NCBI GenBank assembly: GCA_021234155.1
Contig: JAJEKV010000108.1
Location: forward strand, 2,584,676 to 2,648,675
Direction: 5' to 3'
Source: Isoetes taiwanensis
Lineage: Eukaryota > Streptophyta > Lycopodiopsida > Isoetales > Isoetaceae
Length of the DNA stretch: 64,000 bases
Shown here: in pieces, positions 1-12,187 of the stretch
Numbering within the stretch: the stretch's first letter is position 1
How the letters are laid out: every line of letters starts with the position of its first letter
Translations under genes and position numbers: made by a program
Notes under the pieces: generated by a model
The model's database searches: none
What the model saw: the letters and a program-made list of their open reading frames with translations, nothing else
What the model was told of the DNA's origin: nothing

Positions 1-315
1 ATTTATATTGGCATTCTGCTTGCCAGGCAGTTTTCATCTGTCATTTTGGTTGATTGGTTAATTAGAGCAATTTGATTCTCAAATGGGACTGGCATTCAAT
101 TTGTAATTAGACCAGGGCAGTTCAAGCATGAAAAACATTAGTGGTTGTTTGAGCAAGTTCTTTTGTGCGAAATGCAGTAGATGGCGACTTTAATTTGTTT
201 AAGGGAATCACAAAGCAACACTTCTTTGCATTTATATTGGCATTCTGCTTGCAGGCAATTTTCATCTGTCATTCTGGTTGATTGGTCAATTAAGACAATT
301 TGATTCTCAAATGGG
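1..315. repeat. Two direct copies of an ~85-bp segment
   Basis: Positions 1-88 and 231-315 are near-identical direct copies. Both begin ATTTATATTGGCATTCTGCT and end in TTTGATTCTCAAATGGGA, about 230 bp apart. A few substitutions and a small indel separate them. No coding role is seen. The left copy starts at the window edge, so the repeat may continue outside. Confidence 0.8.
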
Positions 316-1102
316 ATGTTCCTGGTTGCTCTTGGTCAACAGCTTTACTTACTACAGCATATAAAGGAGCAAAAACCTTTATAAATCGTTTAGGTGCATA
401 TAACTTTTGATAAGAAAACAAAAAAAAAAGCAGAGTGTAAAATGGCCATTTGACGCAAGCAAGAACTGAAGTCACTATCTGTGTGCTGGATATTTGACCC
501 ATCTTTGCCTTGATAGATCTTAATTCCGTTTTCGCCACTTCTCTGGTAAAATAAAGTCGCTAATGAAGAACAACGAAGATACGCTGCAGCCAAAATATGT
601 AATCCTGCTCAGAATTTTCCATTATTGTCTTTGTTACATAAACCAAGTATAATAACTTAGATGTACATTTTTAATGTCTGACTTTAACAAATTCCAATTG
701 CAGATTTGAGCTTCAGAGACGTTACATTTGTGGCAATAGCTTGAACTGTTAATCCACCCAGGAAAAAAGATGCCAAGAAGGTTTATTGCAGCAAGCATGA
801 CGCTGCCCTTTACATATTCCTTGAGCTGTGATTCCCAAGCATTCGAACCTGTAGATTCGTACAACAAATACAAAGAGATAAAATGTAAACAGACAACATT
901 TGAGGAAAATTATACCCTCTGCAACTCAACGTCTCTTGCATCAATTTCACAAGCCTCCAGAGTTGCATCAGCGGTAAAAAATAAACAGATTTAATAGGCA
1001 GCCAAAGGTAGAAGAATTGTATGGGAATTGGATCTGGAAAGCAAGAAGTGGATTGAACACAACTCTGAGGGAAGATTCAAAACCTGAGTAACTGCTGTTG
1101 CA
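316..1102. other. No recognised gene; weak exon-like frame on the minus strand
   Basis: The minus strand at about 740-846 has an AG-preceded open stretch encoding a hydrophobic segment (KGSVMLAAINLLGIFFPG), which could be a membrane exon. I do not recognise it and no flanking exon confirms it. Nothing else is supported here. Confidence 0.2.
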
Positions 1103-1213
1103 TGATGTTGCTTTTGCCGAATCTTTGTCGGACGATGCTTCCTCTTGCCGGATCTGGAGATCTGGACGATCCTCTTGCCGGATCTCTTGCCAGATCTGGA
1201 CGATGCTTCCGCC
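1103..1213. repeat. Short minisatellite built on CTTGCCGGATCTGGACGATG
   Basis: Four to five imperfect copies of a CTTGCCGGATCTGGACGATGCTTC-like unit, some truncated to CTCTTGCCGGATCT, lie head to tail. They stand out from the AT-rich flanks. No reading frame of note. Confidence 0.7.
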
Positions 1214-2865
1214 TTACATCAAAAAATGATTACGCCACATGGAGCCGTTCCTATTTTATACAGCATGTTATGAAAACATAAAATATCTCAACAGCCTTAT
1301 CAAAGAATAAAGATACATGGACTGATTTACAAATGTAATAAAGAAAATCACGTTCTAGATATACTTGAACACTTTAATGGCAGATATGCCTTTGAAGAAT
1401 TGTGTATTGCAGGATGATTGCAACATACATGAGAAGCGGTATTTTCCACCATTTATACTCAGTTTTTCACCAAATAACAGATGTTCAAGTAGAGCATGTC
1501 GTGTGAAACCACATTTTCCACCATTGAAGTCTAGTTCAGACAAATACATAATTTGTTAGAAATGATGAATATAAACGTGAAAATAGCTTACCTACTGGAT
1601 TAAGCTCCGCAACATAATTTTATGTTCTCTTTTGAAAGGCTTGATTATTAAAATCCATGAATATAAAAGTTGCTTGCACAAAATTACTGGGTTTTGCATT
1701 TATTGCAAAAGGGGCATGTAGTTTTACCTTCTAGCACTCTTCTAAAGGTTTGCCAAAACAAATTGAGAAGCAAGATCTAATCAACTGCAAAAAATTGTGC
1801 TTCTAACCTTCCTGATTTGGCAGCCATATGATCGCACGTCCACTCTTGCCCGTGTACCCATATGTTACCAGTCCACCTGCAAGGATAAAGTCCCAGCTAA
1901 GATTCCTTGGACTTAGCAGAAAAGATTTGTAGAAAGAATAAGAAGCCAAAGAAAGCTAGAATGTTCCTGGAGGAAGGTGAATAGCCTGTGGAAAAAATGC
2001 CAGCTACCATGAAAGAAAAAGAACAGCTCACTTGAACAGAATATGGCACTGATTTAGCTAACATATTGGCTACCAGATAAAAAATAATTACCTAAAACCT
2101 AAAGCAAAGGCCAAGAAGCTGAAGGCTACTTATTACTTAGCATGCTTTCACAACTACATAATAACAACATATTGCAGCAGGCTGGAGGCTCACCAGGGGT
2201 CTTGTTTCTTGCAACCATGTGTCTTCCAAGCATACCATGTCACGGCGCATGTACATCAGTGATTATTTGCAAAGGTCATTGAGCTTACTATGACTGGAGA
2301 CGCCAACAAAAATTCGCTATCTTCCCAGGCTGGATATGGTTGGATTATGTATGGGTACACTAAAGAAGCTCATCTTCCTTATGCTAAAATAACTCATCAG
2401 AAGAATAGAACTTATTTCATGCTTCCTGCATCAATAATATTAACTACGTAGATTCAATGAAGAGAATGGATCACCCACAAAAGAAGGAAAAAGTGCCAGG
2501 CCTTGCTTTCTTAAGCCGGATCTTATCTGTGCAGATGAGTTTCTGTCTGCCATTAGCATTAGCAGGGTACATGCATCTGGCAGACTATGAACCTCACCAA
2601 AACTGATGCCTTCTTGTCTCACCTAGCCCTACCCTAACCATTGCATTTGCACAGCTTCGCCATCATCATTTCGGCGTCAATGCCACCGCAAAATACTTCC
2701 CAATAGGCATCATCTTCCTCAATGATATGGCTACTGGGAGCAAAAAGCTCCTCTATAGCTCCATGGCCAGGCGTCTCTACTATTGCTCAAACCCACGAGC
2801 TTCTTAGCTAACAAATCGTCGCGTTTCTTGTGGTAATCCCATCGTTCATTAGGATTAAATTCTGG
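1214..2865. other. Non-coding stretch, nothing recognised
   Basis: AT-rich sequence with no convincing exon on either strand. Short internal similarities (for example TTTTCCACCATT twice near 1.44-1.53 kb) are the only structure seen. Confidence 0.4.
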
Positions 2866-2990
2866 CCGTTGGATCTAGGGCGTGATTCAACACCCTATAA
2901 CATTATTATATAGGACTAGTAATAGTGCCCAGCGTTGCTGGGCATAAGTTAAGACCTATAGAAAATTGCCCACCATTGGTGGGCTTTCTG
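2866..2990 (-). mobile_element. Helitron-like 3' terminus with two hairpins
   Basis: Read on the minus strand, the sequence gives a perfect hairpin, TGCCCAGC-AAC-GCTGGGCA (2926-2944), followed six bases later by CTAG (2916-2919) and a T. That is the layout of a Helitron 3' end: hairpin, short spacer, CTRR, T of the AT target. A second hairpin, GCCCACC/GGTGGGC (2968-2984), lies just inside. The same terminus recurs at 10,891 and 24,431, and in damaged form at 36,145 and about 30,710. No RepHel gene is seen, so this would be a non-autonomous copy or only an end. Confidence 0.55.
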
Positions 2991-5900
2991 TGTGGTTATA
3001 CCAAGGCAGTTGAGGCATGAGAAACATTAGTAGTTGTTTGAGCAGCTTCCTATGTTGACATCTGCAGTCATTATTTCTTTCCTACAGTCATCTGCAATGA
3101 GAAAGGAAGAAATAGTTGTTGTAAACTATCTCTTTGGATCGAATTTTGAAGGAAAAAAAACAGTGTCTAGCAAGAACCTCTGACAAATTGCATGTATGGC
3201 ATTTGTGAATTTGAGACATTTGTTGATCAATCTTCTTAATCTCTGTTATCATTGGAGTTTATATATCCCTTACAGAGTTTGGAGACTAACCTTAAGTCTG
3301 ACGAAAGCGTAGAAGGAGATGTCGAATGTAGGCGGCAGCCGGAAGTCTTCATTACAAAAATGAACATTAGATGTTTGCTTTCATAATCTTGACTCTTATT
3401 GAATAGAAAGCATAGTAGAATGGTTACCCTAGATGGAGTAGAGGCGGTCACGAAATAGAATCCAATGAGGGTGGCAGTTGTGTGTGAAGTAGGTTTTGCA
3501 ACTTTTTTTTTTTTTTAATGGTTCGACCATAGAAATTTGAGAATGACTGTAATTCTCTCGTGTGAATCCAATTAAGGATAAATTATTCCTAAGTAAAAGA
3601 TCTCAAATAGATAAGGACGGCTATTCAATGCATATATAGAAGACAAATTTGTCAATTTGACATTCTTGAGAGGGTCGTATACACAGGATTCTATATTTTA
3701 GCAACCTATTTACAAAACAATGCAGGTTTATGTTGGACTTGTGAATAGGCGAAAAAATGCTCTCATAGCTTATGTTTATGATATCAATGGTGCTATTGTC
3801 AAGATACTTTCAAGACTTTATGCTAAAAGAGCACTGATATGGTAATGCAAGGTCATGGTTTGCATATTCTTGCTAAGTGCATGGGAGAAAATATAACGTA
3901 ATGTTGGGATTTGCTTGGGAAAAGCTATGCAACAACATTGTGATTGTTTAAATTGAGTTGCAAATATGTAATCCATTATTAATTCTATAAGGGCAATGCC
4001 ATTATGGTTTAATGGATCAATAGAGCAGGCTAGATATGACTGCCAAACCACTTCAATCATCCCATCCCTAAAGCGATATTTGAGACTAAATTTTTATTGA
4101 ATAGAGCCTATTTTTGCTCATTAATAACTGCAATTTAGAGCAGAAAGCAAGTCTTGATTCTTTAATCTAGACATTGCATTTGAAAAATAGAAGTTCCTGA
4201 AAATCACATTTCAACTACAAATATTTCATCTAGAAGCCACAATCCATAAAGTTTTCAAATGGCTTATCCTGGGAAAAACCCTGCAAGACATGTTTCGAGT
4301 TCTAAGTGCGCCATTCAAAATACAGGAATCCCCATCCGTAGGTCATTTCGCATCTCTCTGGAATGGACCAACTGCCTTTTTGTATTCTACTTTCCTTCAA
4401 AGCCAGCTTGTAAACTTGTGCTTGCAAACAAATTGAATGGTGTAGACAATTAGCCTAAGCATTAAAATGACAACACGTGCATGCATAATCACATGTGCAA
4501 CTAACAACACACGTGCCTGCATAATCACAGGTTCTGAGACATAATATTATATTTACGAAAAGATCAGCTATAGTGTGAAATAAGTACTGTTTTGTTTCTA
4601 ACCAAAGCTAATGCTGTAGTGAATATCCTTTTTACTGTCCCTGCAAGCATCTTGCATTGCAAAAAGTGGCATTGCAAATGACACTGTCTGCACTCCAAAG
4701 AAGTAGTCACCACTTTCTAATATGGATATCAAGAATTTGGCATGCAGAATAGCCTCTTATGTCATTTTAGTCATCTTAATCTCACAGATAGGTAAATGAT
4801 TGTGCAAATTAATTTTATCTTTCTTTTTCTGTGCTGCCACTTCTAGGATATCTTTCTTTTTACAGGCTTTTGCCACTTCTAGGATTTTTCCTTCCAAATA
4901 ATTAAGTTGTCTTCATATTTGCTTTTAGAATCTAAGTGACTGTTTATGGAAAAGCAACAACCAATTATATTACATCAAATATCAAAGTTGCACTAAAAGG
5001 AAGAAAAAGCTGCAAGAATATGCTATGATCATCTAATACGACAACCCGCATCTTTGTCTATAACATTCAAGACGTTATCTGATTTCATTCAATGAATGAG
5101 TCCCTTAAAAAGGCAATTAGCGAACCATAAGCCTTTACCAAACAATAAACTAATAAAAATGACAACAAATGCTTGCTTTGAAATCATTGTAATTTTGCAC
5201 ACATTAAGACGGATATTGGAGCTCTTTAATATGGAGAAAATCATGATTAACAGCCTTATAGGATCTGATTTTGCATAGATTAAACTGATCAGACCCTGAG
5301 TCTTTCTATTTTAAGATGCTACCTTAAGCGTACTATCAAGCAACAATGATACTAATTCTAAATGCATGTGTTATAAAATACCTTGATATGGTAATGTCAT
5401 AGTAGTTTGCCCAAACCAAAAATTTGTATCACGTACCATGAAAGTCTTTTGGGCGCAAATGCAATGAAAATTCAATTGCATCATATCAAATAAGAAAGAA
5501 TAGAAAGCTTATTGCTGATCATAAAAAAACAAAAGGCCTACAGCTTGGCGTTTAAATCTGCCCTTAGCTTACACTTCAAATACTCTATGCAGATCTTTTG
5601 TGCAGATCTATATAGCTATGTAACCCTTTTTTGCTTTAAGAAAAGCTTATTCTGTGTGCTAGCTCTGTAGATATGATAGGGCTCCATTTATAACTGTAAA
5701 TGGTTTGTAGATGCTGGTGATCATTATGCAGCAGAAAATCGGTCTAAGCAACAACCCTTTGCAAAATCCACCATAGCCAGTCTTATTTGAAGCTTTAAGG
5801 ACCTGCATGTTAAAGAACCAGTCAAGCTCATAAACACTTGAATTTAATCTAGCTTATCTCTATATTTCTCTTGATGCATAAATATAGAGAATGAATGCAA

Positions 5901-6560
5901 GCAGGCCCTACATTTTTGTAACCAAATTACACAGGCATAAGTATGATTCTACCTAGGATGAGATCAACAGAGTCTGATCTAGAACCAAAAGAATACAAAC
6001 TCATAGCAAAGACCTTTTGAAGCCTGCTATGGCAACTCCAATGTTGGGCAGAAAGTCACAGAAAATATGAGCAAATAAGAAATAAATCTTGTTTGGTTAA
6101 AAACCCAGAACCGAAGTGATGCCTGCCAACCGAAGTGATGCCTGCCGAAAATGTTCTGCTAATATCAAGCTCTCACCAGAGCAAGAAATCGGACCTTGAT
6201 TGGAGAACAGTATGACAGTTCCAGGAGCAGACCCAAATTCTTTTGGTCGATGCCATGCAATGTTTCCTTAGTTGAATTTTGCTAATTCAAACTCTGAGCA
6301 TCAGGGAAAAAATAGCCACAAACTCTGTCTCATGCATCGCCCAAGAGAACCTGGCTGCTCCTTAACCAGCAAGTTTTGGATCAAAGATAGGCAAGCAGAC
6401 TGCCATAAACTTCGCATGCCGCTATTGTGCTATTGTCGATGTGATGCAAACTTTGGCAATGATGGAGAAGAAGAGGAGGAGCTTGGCCGCCATGGCCATC
6501 TTTGGAGTTTTTTTTGACCAAGCAAAACCCTAAAAGAAAGATAGGTTGGAAGAGAGGTGC
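2991..6560. other. Non-coding stretch, nothing recognised
   Basis: AT-rich intergenic sequence. The only structure seen is a short direct duplication (CCGAAGTGATGCCTGCC twice near 6,112-6,146) and an A/T run near 3,505. Scattered open frames have no recognisable motifs. Confidence 0.4.
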
Positions 6561-6885
6561 AAGATGATGCCACGTGGCATCGATTAATCTGAGCCGCCCA
6601 CCCAAATTAGGGCGTGGTCCATTACACAACATTATAATACAAGAAACTTATCGCGGCGGCCTTGGAACGTTTCTCTTCCCCATCTCGTCTATACATGCTA
6701 GAACATGCAGAATTTGAACCTGCATTTTGTTGCCTTGTGTTCAGTGCCCGCACGATAGAAGAATATTGACCATAACGACTCGTTACGAAAGATGTTTTGC
6801 ATTAAATCAAAAGAATCTAAGTTCCGAACATACAAAGATTGAACTGTGTTTGAGCATGGGGAATTTATCGCGGCGGCCTTGGACT
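6561..6885. repeat. Interspersed repeat with GC-rich TTATCGCGGCGGCC motif
   Basis: After an ATTAGGGCGTGGTCCATTAC...AACATTATAATA flank, a block starting ACAAGAAACTTATCGCGG (about 6,639) runs for about 160 bp. It reappears in degraded form at about 45,628-45,800. The motif TTATCGCGGCGGCCTTGG occurs twice here (6,648 and about 6,865), and a related GC-rich hairpin starts at about 10,785. The flank also occurs at 2.87 kb and 15.36 kb next to different repeats. The class is unknown; a hairpin-ended Helitron relative is possible. Confidence 0.5.
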
Positions 6886-7254
6886 GTGATTATACGAAAA
6901 AGTGCAAGAAAATTTTAGTGTCAAAGATGCCTAGTTTGATAGTGTTGTGGTGTTTAGGATCCTTAGATTCTATTTGGGTTATGCATTCTATCACTATGCA
7001 AGAATGGTACACCATGGATTTATGTTTTCCTAGCTAGGCGATATTATTTTTTAGGGGTGGGTTAGTAGGCTCACCTAAAACCGAGCGGCCATGGATATGA
7101 TAGCAAGAACAAAATTTAAGCATTGAAGTACCATGCTAGCAAGGGACAATAGGAACCTACAATGGGTATCATCAGGTAAGTTTGTTTAAAAAAACAATGG
7201 TTGGAATGGTTAAAAAAAAGCAATGGTTCGAAGCACCAAAGACATTAAGAAAAA

Positions 7255-7405
7255 GGAGATATTGTTGTTCTCTACCCTTGAAAACTGTTGTTCTCCACCC
7301 TTGAAAACTATTACAACAAATCCAAGAGAACCAAGAAAATGATGAGATAATGTTCTTCTGTATTCTTGAAAATTATTACAACAAATCCAAGAGAACCAAG
7401 CTGAT
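7255..7405. repeat. Short tandem duplication
   Basis: A CTTGAAAACT...ACAACAAATCCAAGAGAACCAAG unit is present twice in direct orientation (about 7,255-7,337 and 7,338-7,400), with small differences. No coding potential is apparent. Confidence 0.65.
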
Positions 7406-7569
7406 CAGCCAACAGAACATCTGGAAGCAAAAAGTTTTGATTCCAAGGAACAGAAGCCAGATTGTGCTTACCATATTTATAACACTGTGTTAGAAATTAC
7501 AAAAGTCTTTGATGTGCTTTAACCTGTGCATTGTCATATTGTAAACACAGAAGTAATTCATGCACTTGG

Positions 7570-7820
7570 CCTAATGGAAACTACGATGAATGTTGCTAGA
7601 CGACCAGTTATTGACGAACACGAGCTAGGAGCAAGTGAAAGCTCTTTTGGAGGGACGGCTTGATGCTGCTGGTTAGATGTCTTTGAAAATGAGCCTTATC
7701 CATTGGAAGATGTTCTTGGGAAGTGCTACATGAGAAACCAGAAGGGAGATGGCATCCTTAGTAGTCCAAAATATGGAAGCACGTTCTTCTGAACAACCTC
7801 TTTTGACTCCTGACCACTAA
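7570..7820 (+). pseudogene. Remnant of a D-2-hydroxyacid dehydrogenase C-terminus (HPR/HPPR-like)
   Basis: Across three frames the plus strand encodes fragments in the correct order for the C-terminal catalytic region of plant D-isomer-specific 2-hydroxyacid dehydrogenases (hydroxy(phenyl)pyruvate reductase type). The pieces are NVARRPVIDEHEL, LLEGRLDAAG, DVFENEPYPLEDVLG and then SAT.ETRREMASLVVQNMEA...PLLTP followed by TAA. A one-base loss after DAAG breaks the frame. Between DVLG and SAT about ten codons are missing, the ones that carry the conserved PH with the catalytic histidine. No other part of the gene is visible nearby. It cannot make a working enzyme. The family call is fairly firm; the subfamily is not. 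Confidence 0.7.
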
Positions 7821-9417
7821 TGTTGCATGTCTTCCCTTGTAGTTTAACTTACAAAAGCATAGATACTATTTGATTTTGTTTTCATTTAATCTTGTCATGA
7901 TGGCACTCTATGATGGCACTCTGCTTCTATAGATGGCTTCTATATATGATAACAGCTGAAACCAACCACAACAATTTTGCTTCCACAGAACCAAGATCCA
8001 CAATCAGTTGGGTGAAACGCACTAAATTGCAAGTGCAAAGCAATTTACCCTGCAGAAGAAAATGAGGAGAAAAATACTAACAGCATGTACTCTAATCCAA
8101 TCATTTTCAAGGCTTGTTTTTCTGTACATGTTAAATTGGATGAAGTAATAGAATTCATCCACCAAAATGCCTAAGATGTGTTCTGCAAGCAGGCAATGCC
8201 TTTGAATGGTGAAGCAAATGCAGTACTTTTATTTGAAGGAGAAGGTGCTCCAGTTTTAGGGCTCTGATTAGGAGCAACAAAACATAGACAAAAAAGAGAG
8301 CCAAGGGCTCCTGTCTTGGCCATGCCATTCACTAGTCGGGCATGAACATTATACTGCAAAAGAGAAAGAACAAAACAACATAAGATGAGAACAACATCCC
8401 TCCCTTTCACAGCTGTTTTCTGAAAAGAACTGCCATAGCCTGCCGTCTTAGAAGAGTGCTATTTTTCTTCTCAGCATCATAGCCCACGTCTTTCCAGAGT
8501 CACCCAAAATTAGGTCATCTTCACCGATTTTGCCGTTCATTGTGTTGGATCTGCAAAAATAATGATCCATCTGCGGAAAGCATAGGTATCAAAGTTCAGT
8601 CTGCAACAAAAATGAAAAGTTGAGTCTGGGCGGGAAAAGAAATAAAACCAAAATGCGAAAAATATCAATACGGTGCAAGTTGCCCTTCTCACAAGGCCTC
8701 TAACACCCTGTCCCCAGATTTTCAAAACATGGTTTTGTTAACACCTTTTGTTATGGAAAAAGAAATAAATAAAAACCAAGATCAGTCTCTGACCTCTCGA
8801 GGGCGTTATCAATTCTGGTGATCCAAGTTGCCGCTCCTGCTTGCCCTTCTCACATTGGGGGTTTTGAGGCCTCCCATCTTGCATTGGTATTTTTTCAGAT
8901 TCCTAAAAGAATTGTAGCCATCGCCCTGTTTGCCCAGATAAATTTTCCACAAAGCGGGAAGGAAGCACCGTCCACCACTAATGGCCAAGGTTGCATTCAG
9001 GCTGTGCCTCTCCTACCTACGAAATCTTTGTGAAGCTTTACAAAAGACTAGAAAATAAGTATTCCGAACCACTGCCAAGCAAGTCGGTTCTCAGGAGCAT
9101 TTTGCTCAGATCTTCAAACCTCACCGTGATTTTACACTGCCGAGCAAACAGAGACGGGGTTTTCAGCCGCCCAGCCAGAGTTTGTTCTAAGAGTTCAACA
9201 CTCTGCACACTCATAGTCATAACCCCCTTTTTTTCCGACTCACAGCCAGGCAAATCCGAATACAAATCCGAGAGTTTCAACACTCTGCATACCTCATAGT
9301 CACAACCCCCTTTTTTCTGCATACTGCCATAGCCCATAATGAAATATGAAGGGGTGAATTCGTGTTGTGGTTAATCCAACAGTTCAGGTCCACAAAAACA
9401 AATACAGTCTCATTTAC
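7821..9417. other. Stretch without a recognised gene; would be RH39 intron if that gene continues
   Basis: This lies directly 3' (minus strand) of the helicase exon. I looked for later DEAD-box motifs (PTREL, DEAD, SAT, HRIGR) on the minus strand and saw none. One AG-preceded minus-strand frame at about 8,171-8,355 (through LVNGMAKTGALGSLF and ending NTS) is open but unrecognised. Confidence 0.35.
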
Positions 9418-9897
9418 CTGAACAATTGGTAGCATGTAGGCTAAGGTTTTCCCCGAACCAGTGTGTGACGCACCGACAACATTCTCCCCATCTAAGACAG
9501 CGGGAATTGCCAAGCTTTGAACTTCTGTAGGCACAGATATTTTTAGCTCTTCTACCGCTGCCATCAATTCATCGCTCAATCCAAGCTCTCTGAAATTAGT
9601 AGCCATTGTAATAACAACTGCAACCTCGTTTCCATCCTTCTTTATAACAGACAATTCCTTCTTGGTCTTAGGTTTCGTAGCATCCTTCGAAATCCTGCTC
9701 CTCAGCTTGTCCAGCAAATTCGTTACAACAAGGCCATCTTCTGATGCAACAGCGCAGGGAAAGTATTGACCTGCATTTGAGATGCGGAAGCCATTATTTG
9801 AAGGTAACGATATGTTGGTCTTGAGCATTTTGAAGCGAAGGGGATGCAACGACGCCGGAATAGAGCGGCATCCTAAGGCAACAGCTATGGCTTGCAA
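9418..9897 (-). CDS. DEAD-box RNA helicase, RH39-like, first exon only
   Basis: The exon starts at ATG (9,897) and encodes 160 residues. Residues 1 to about 60 look like a plastid transit peptide: few acidic residues, many S, N, R and L. The helicase core begins at about residue 101 with [20 protein letters not shown]. The Q-motif glutamine is in PTEVQ (about 123-127), and Walker A (motif I) is ASHTGSGKT (143-151). SHTGSGKT rather than the usual AQTGSGKT is, from memory, typical of Arabidopsis RH39, a chloroplast helicase in 23S rRNA maturation. The exon ends at CAG with a good donor (CAG|GTAAAT, GT at 9,416-9,417), so the frame past this point is intron. DEAD and C-terminal motifs are not visible downstream in the remaining 9.4 kb. 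Either a very long intron follows or this is an orphaned exon. No lesion is seen in the exon. Confidence 0.75.
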
Positions 9898-10760
9898 TCT
9901 TCTAGCTATCCAAGAGGCCGTGCAATCTTCTAGCCGCCATAGCCGCCATAAATGCGCAATAAATTTCTCATTCTTTTCTTAACATTTTGTTTGCACATAC
10001 GTGTCACCACGACGATGCTTCAAATAAATAGCATCAAACAAATATTTATCAAACAGAAATTGACACTGCTTTATATATGAGTGATAAGAAGATATAAGAT
10101 AGGATATATGATAGGATAATTCAACTACAAGCATTCAAAACCAAGTAACATATCCCTTCCCATCCAATCACATTCATGAGATACCATAACGCAATTAATC
10201 ACCACTCAAGCATTCATGGGATACAGTAAAGTAGTCTTACTTGAAGGCAAAGCAAAAATTCTTACCTCCTATCCTTCTTGGAAATACTGGGCTTGGTCTA
10301 CATATTTATAGAGAATTGGTGCACTGTTGCATTTTGAACCATCGCCGTAAATGTCAGACGTGGGCATGTTATAGCCAGCATTAAATGGCAAAAAACTCGC
10401 CAAGTCCACAAAAATGCCGTGTATTTTTATTTTGGCATGGCTATAACATATCACAGACACGGATATACCACAGATATGCCGTGGATATAATATGACGGTG
10501 TCTGATATATACAACGCTCCATTTTGAACTGCAACCGATAATTTGCCAAATTGCCTCTTTCTAACCTCCATTGAAGGAACCGACTTCTATCAAACCTAAA
10601 AATTGCAACTAATTGAAGGGCATATTAATTGACTAAACTTTCAATGAACCCAAAACAACTTTGGAATGGAGATACTTTTTAAACCTTACCCCTTCAACAA
10701 TTTTTTTAAAAACAACTTTTTAATTAAGAAGATTTTACATCACGAAGCAATTTTGAACCA
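9898..10760. other. Upstream of RH39 exon; no gene; imperfect foldback at ~10.34-10.52 kb
   Basis: This should contain the promoter and 5' UTR of the minus-strand helicase exon; no clear TATA box is identified. At about 10,360-10,455, CATGTTATAGCCA and TGGCTATAACATAT face each other as an imperfect inverted repeat, with further GATATACC/GATATGCC repeats beyond. This resembles a decayed foldback element. Nothing else is supported. Confidence 0.35.
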
Positions 10761-10764
10761 CTTT

Positions 10765-11010
10765 ATAACTACAAGAAATCTGTCGCGGCGGTGGCCGCCG
10801 TGAACATTTCTCTTTGCCACACAGCTCCATTCCATCATGCCAAGCTTGAGAAATTTCCCCACTGGGCAAAATATGAATTCATAATTCTGAACTAGTAATG
10901 GTGCCCAGCGTTGTTGGGCATAAATTGGAAGCCTGTAACTGTTTTGGCCGCAACGAGGAAAGCGTGTAGTAATAACAAAGCCTAGCATTGTTGGGCTTTA
11001 CTTGCAAACA
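10765..11010 (-). mobile_element. Helitron-like terminus plus GC-rich hairpin repeat
   Basis: ACTAGT at 10,891-10,896 is followed by TGCCCAGCGTTGTTGGGCA (10,902-10,920), the same terminal hairpin as at 2,926 with one G-T pair. A second GCCTAGCATTGTTGGGC-type hairpin follows at about 10,980. On its left, 10,785-10,801 (GCGGCGGTGGCCGCCGT) is another GC-rich hairpin, related to the repeat at 6,648. No transposase or helicase coding is seen. Confidence 0.5.
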
Positions 11011-11282
11011 TGTAGATGGTATGCATGCATGCACAAGCCCAAACCTGTAGCAAACCTAAACCTTAAACCTAGCGGTGTAAGATGCGGCATGACCATATTG
11101 GGATAGCAGTTGCATGTTGAGGTATACATAGGTTGTGTTTCAATATTGACTTTTGATTTATGTATGGACATGTGCCAACGCCTTTTCCCTAATGTTATCT
11201 ACATTCAATACCGAGGAAATAATTACATATATCAACCACTAAGGATGTCTTTTTATTTCAAGTCAATTTTTAATTATTCTTA

Positions 11283-11400
11283 TGGTATAGCAATAGTGCC
11301 CAGTGTCGCTAGGCAATTGTTGAAAAACTTTAAGTTTGTGTTATCCTTCATGATACCAAGCCCTACATTGCTTGGCCAATGTTGGAAACCTCTTAATGAA
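11283..11400 (-). mobile_element. Diverged copy of the hairpin terminus
   Basis: GCAATAGTGCCCAGTGTCGCTAGGCA (11,289 on) followed by GCCCTACATTGCTTGGCC (about 11,360) keeps the two-hairpin layout of the 2.9 kb copy. The stems have mismatches and CTAG is lost. It is probably an older relative of the same family. Confidence 0.4.
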
Positions 11401-11570
11401 CAAATAATATTCATAATGTACGTAATATAAAGCAGTAGAATATTGGTGGGCTATGAGGGATTTGTGTGCTAGGGCTTTGTGTTTATAGGGGCTATGAGGA
11501 ATATACATGATATAAAGCAAACCAAGTACAAAATTGGTGGTTTGTGAGGATTTATGCTCTAGGGACTTTG

Positions 11571-11766
11571 TGCTTGTAGGAGCTATGAGGGTTTTTGCTT
11601 GTGTTTGTAGGGTTTGGATGGAAGAGGAGTTTATCACGATGCACACGTGTATGCAGTAACAATGCTTGTGCTTGTAGGACCTATGAGGGTTTGTGCTTGT
11701 GTTTGTACGGATTGGATGGAAGAGGAGTTTATCACAATATACACGTGTATGCACTGACAATGCTTA
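11571..11766. repeat. Two tandem 98-bp units
   Basis: TGCTTGTAGGA/CCTATGAGGG begins at 11,571 and again at 11,669. Both units run through GGATGGAAGAGGAGTTTATC and ACACGTGTATGCA. Weaker relatives of the first part (CTATGAGG.ATTTGTG) occur at about 11,450-11,560. No coding potential. Confidence 0.75.
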
Positions 11767-11930
11767 TGTAATGCATGCTCATAAAGTTCAAGACCTTTGT
11801 TATACTATTGCTCTTTGATGATAAATGAGATGGTGAGATACAATTTTACAATAAAAAATAATAATAATTAGGTAGTAATAAAGCATTCATGTGTTTGTGA
11901 TTCATCAATGTAGTTGTAACTGTAGTTCAC

Positions 11931-12062
11931 GGTGGCTTTCAAAATACAATCATGGATTTTGCGAACATGTTGAAAAGCAATTTATCATGTAAGTGGCCTT
12001 CAAAATACAATCATGGGTTTTGCTAATATGTAGCACATTACAAAGCAATTTACCATGTAAGT
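11931..12062. repeat. Two tandem ~63-70-bp units
   Basis: GTGGCTTTCAAAATACAATC (about 11,932) and GTGGCCTTCAAAATACAATC (about 11,994) each start a unit ending AGCAATTTA.CATGTAA. The second unit has an extra short insertion. Confidence 0.7.
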
Positions 12063-12187
12063 GGCCGTTTACTTGTCACCAATGTGCTTGTGCTGCTTCA
12101 GACCCTAAACAATAACCTATGGAGCATATATGCAGTCAAGAGTCCCTTGGTCAAGGGTCCCTTTCTCAGTAGCTTGATATTCAAATC

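Noticed and set aside
1355-1559. Overlapping 64-codon frames on opposite strands
   Set aside because: Both are chance open frames in AT-rich DNA; neither has a motif, splice context or repeat counterpart.
9277-9417. Extension of the helicase frame past 9,418
   Set aside because: Similarity stops exactly at a CAG|GTAAAT donor; the remainder reads as intron.
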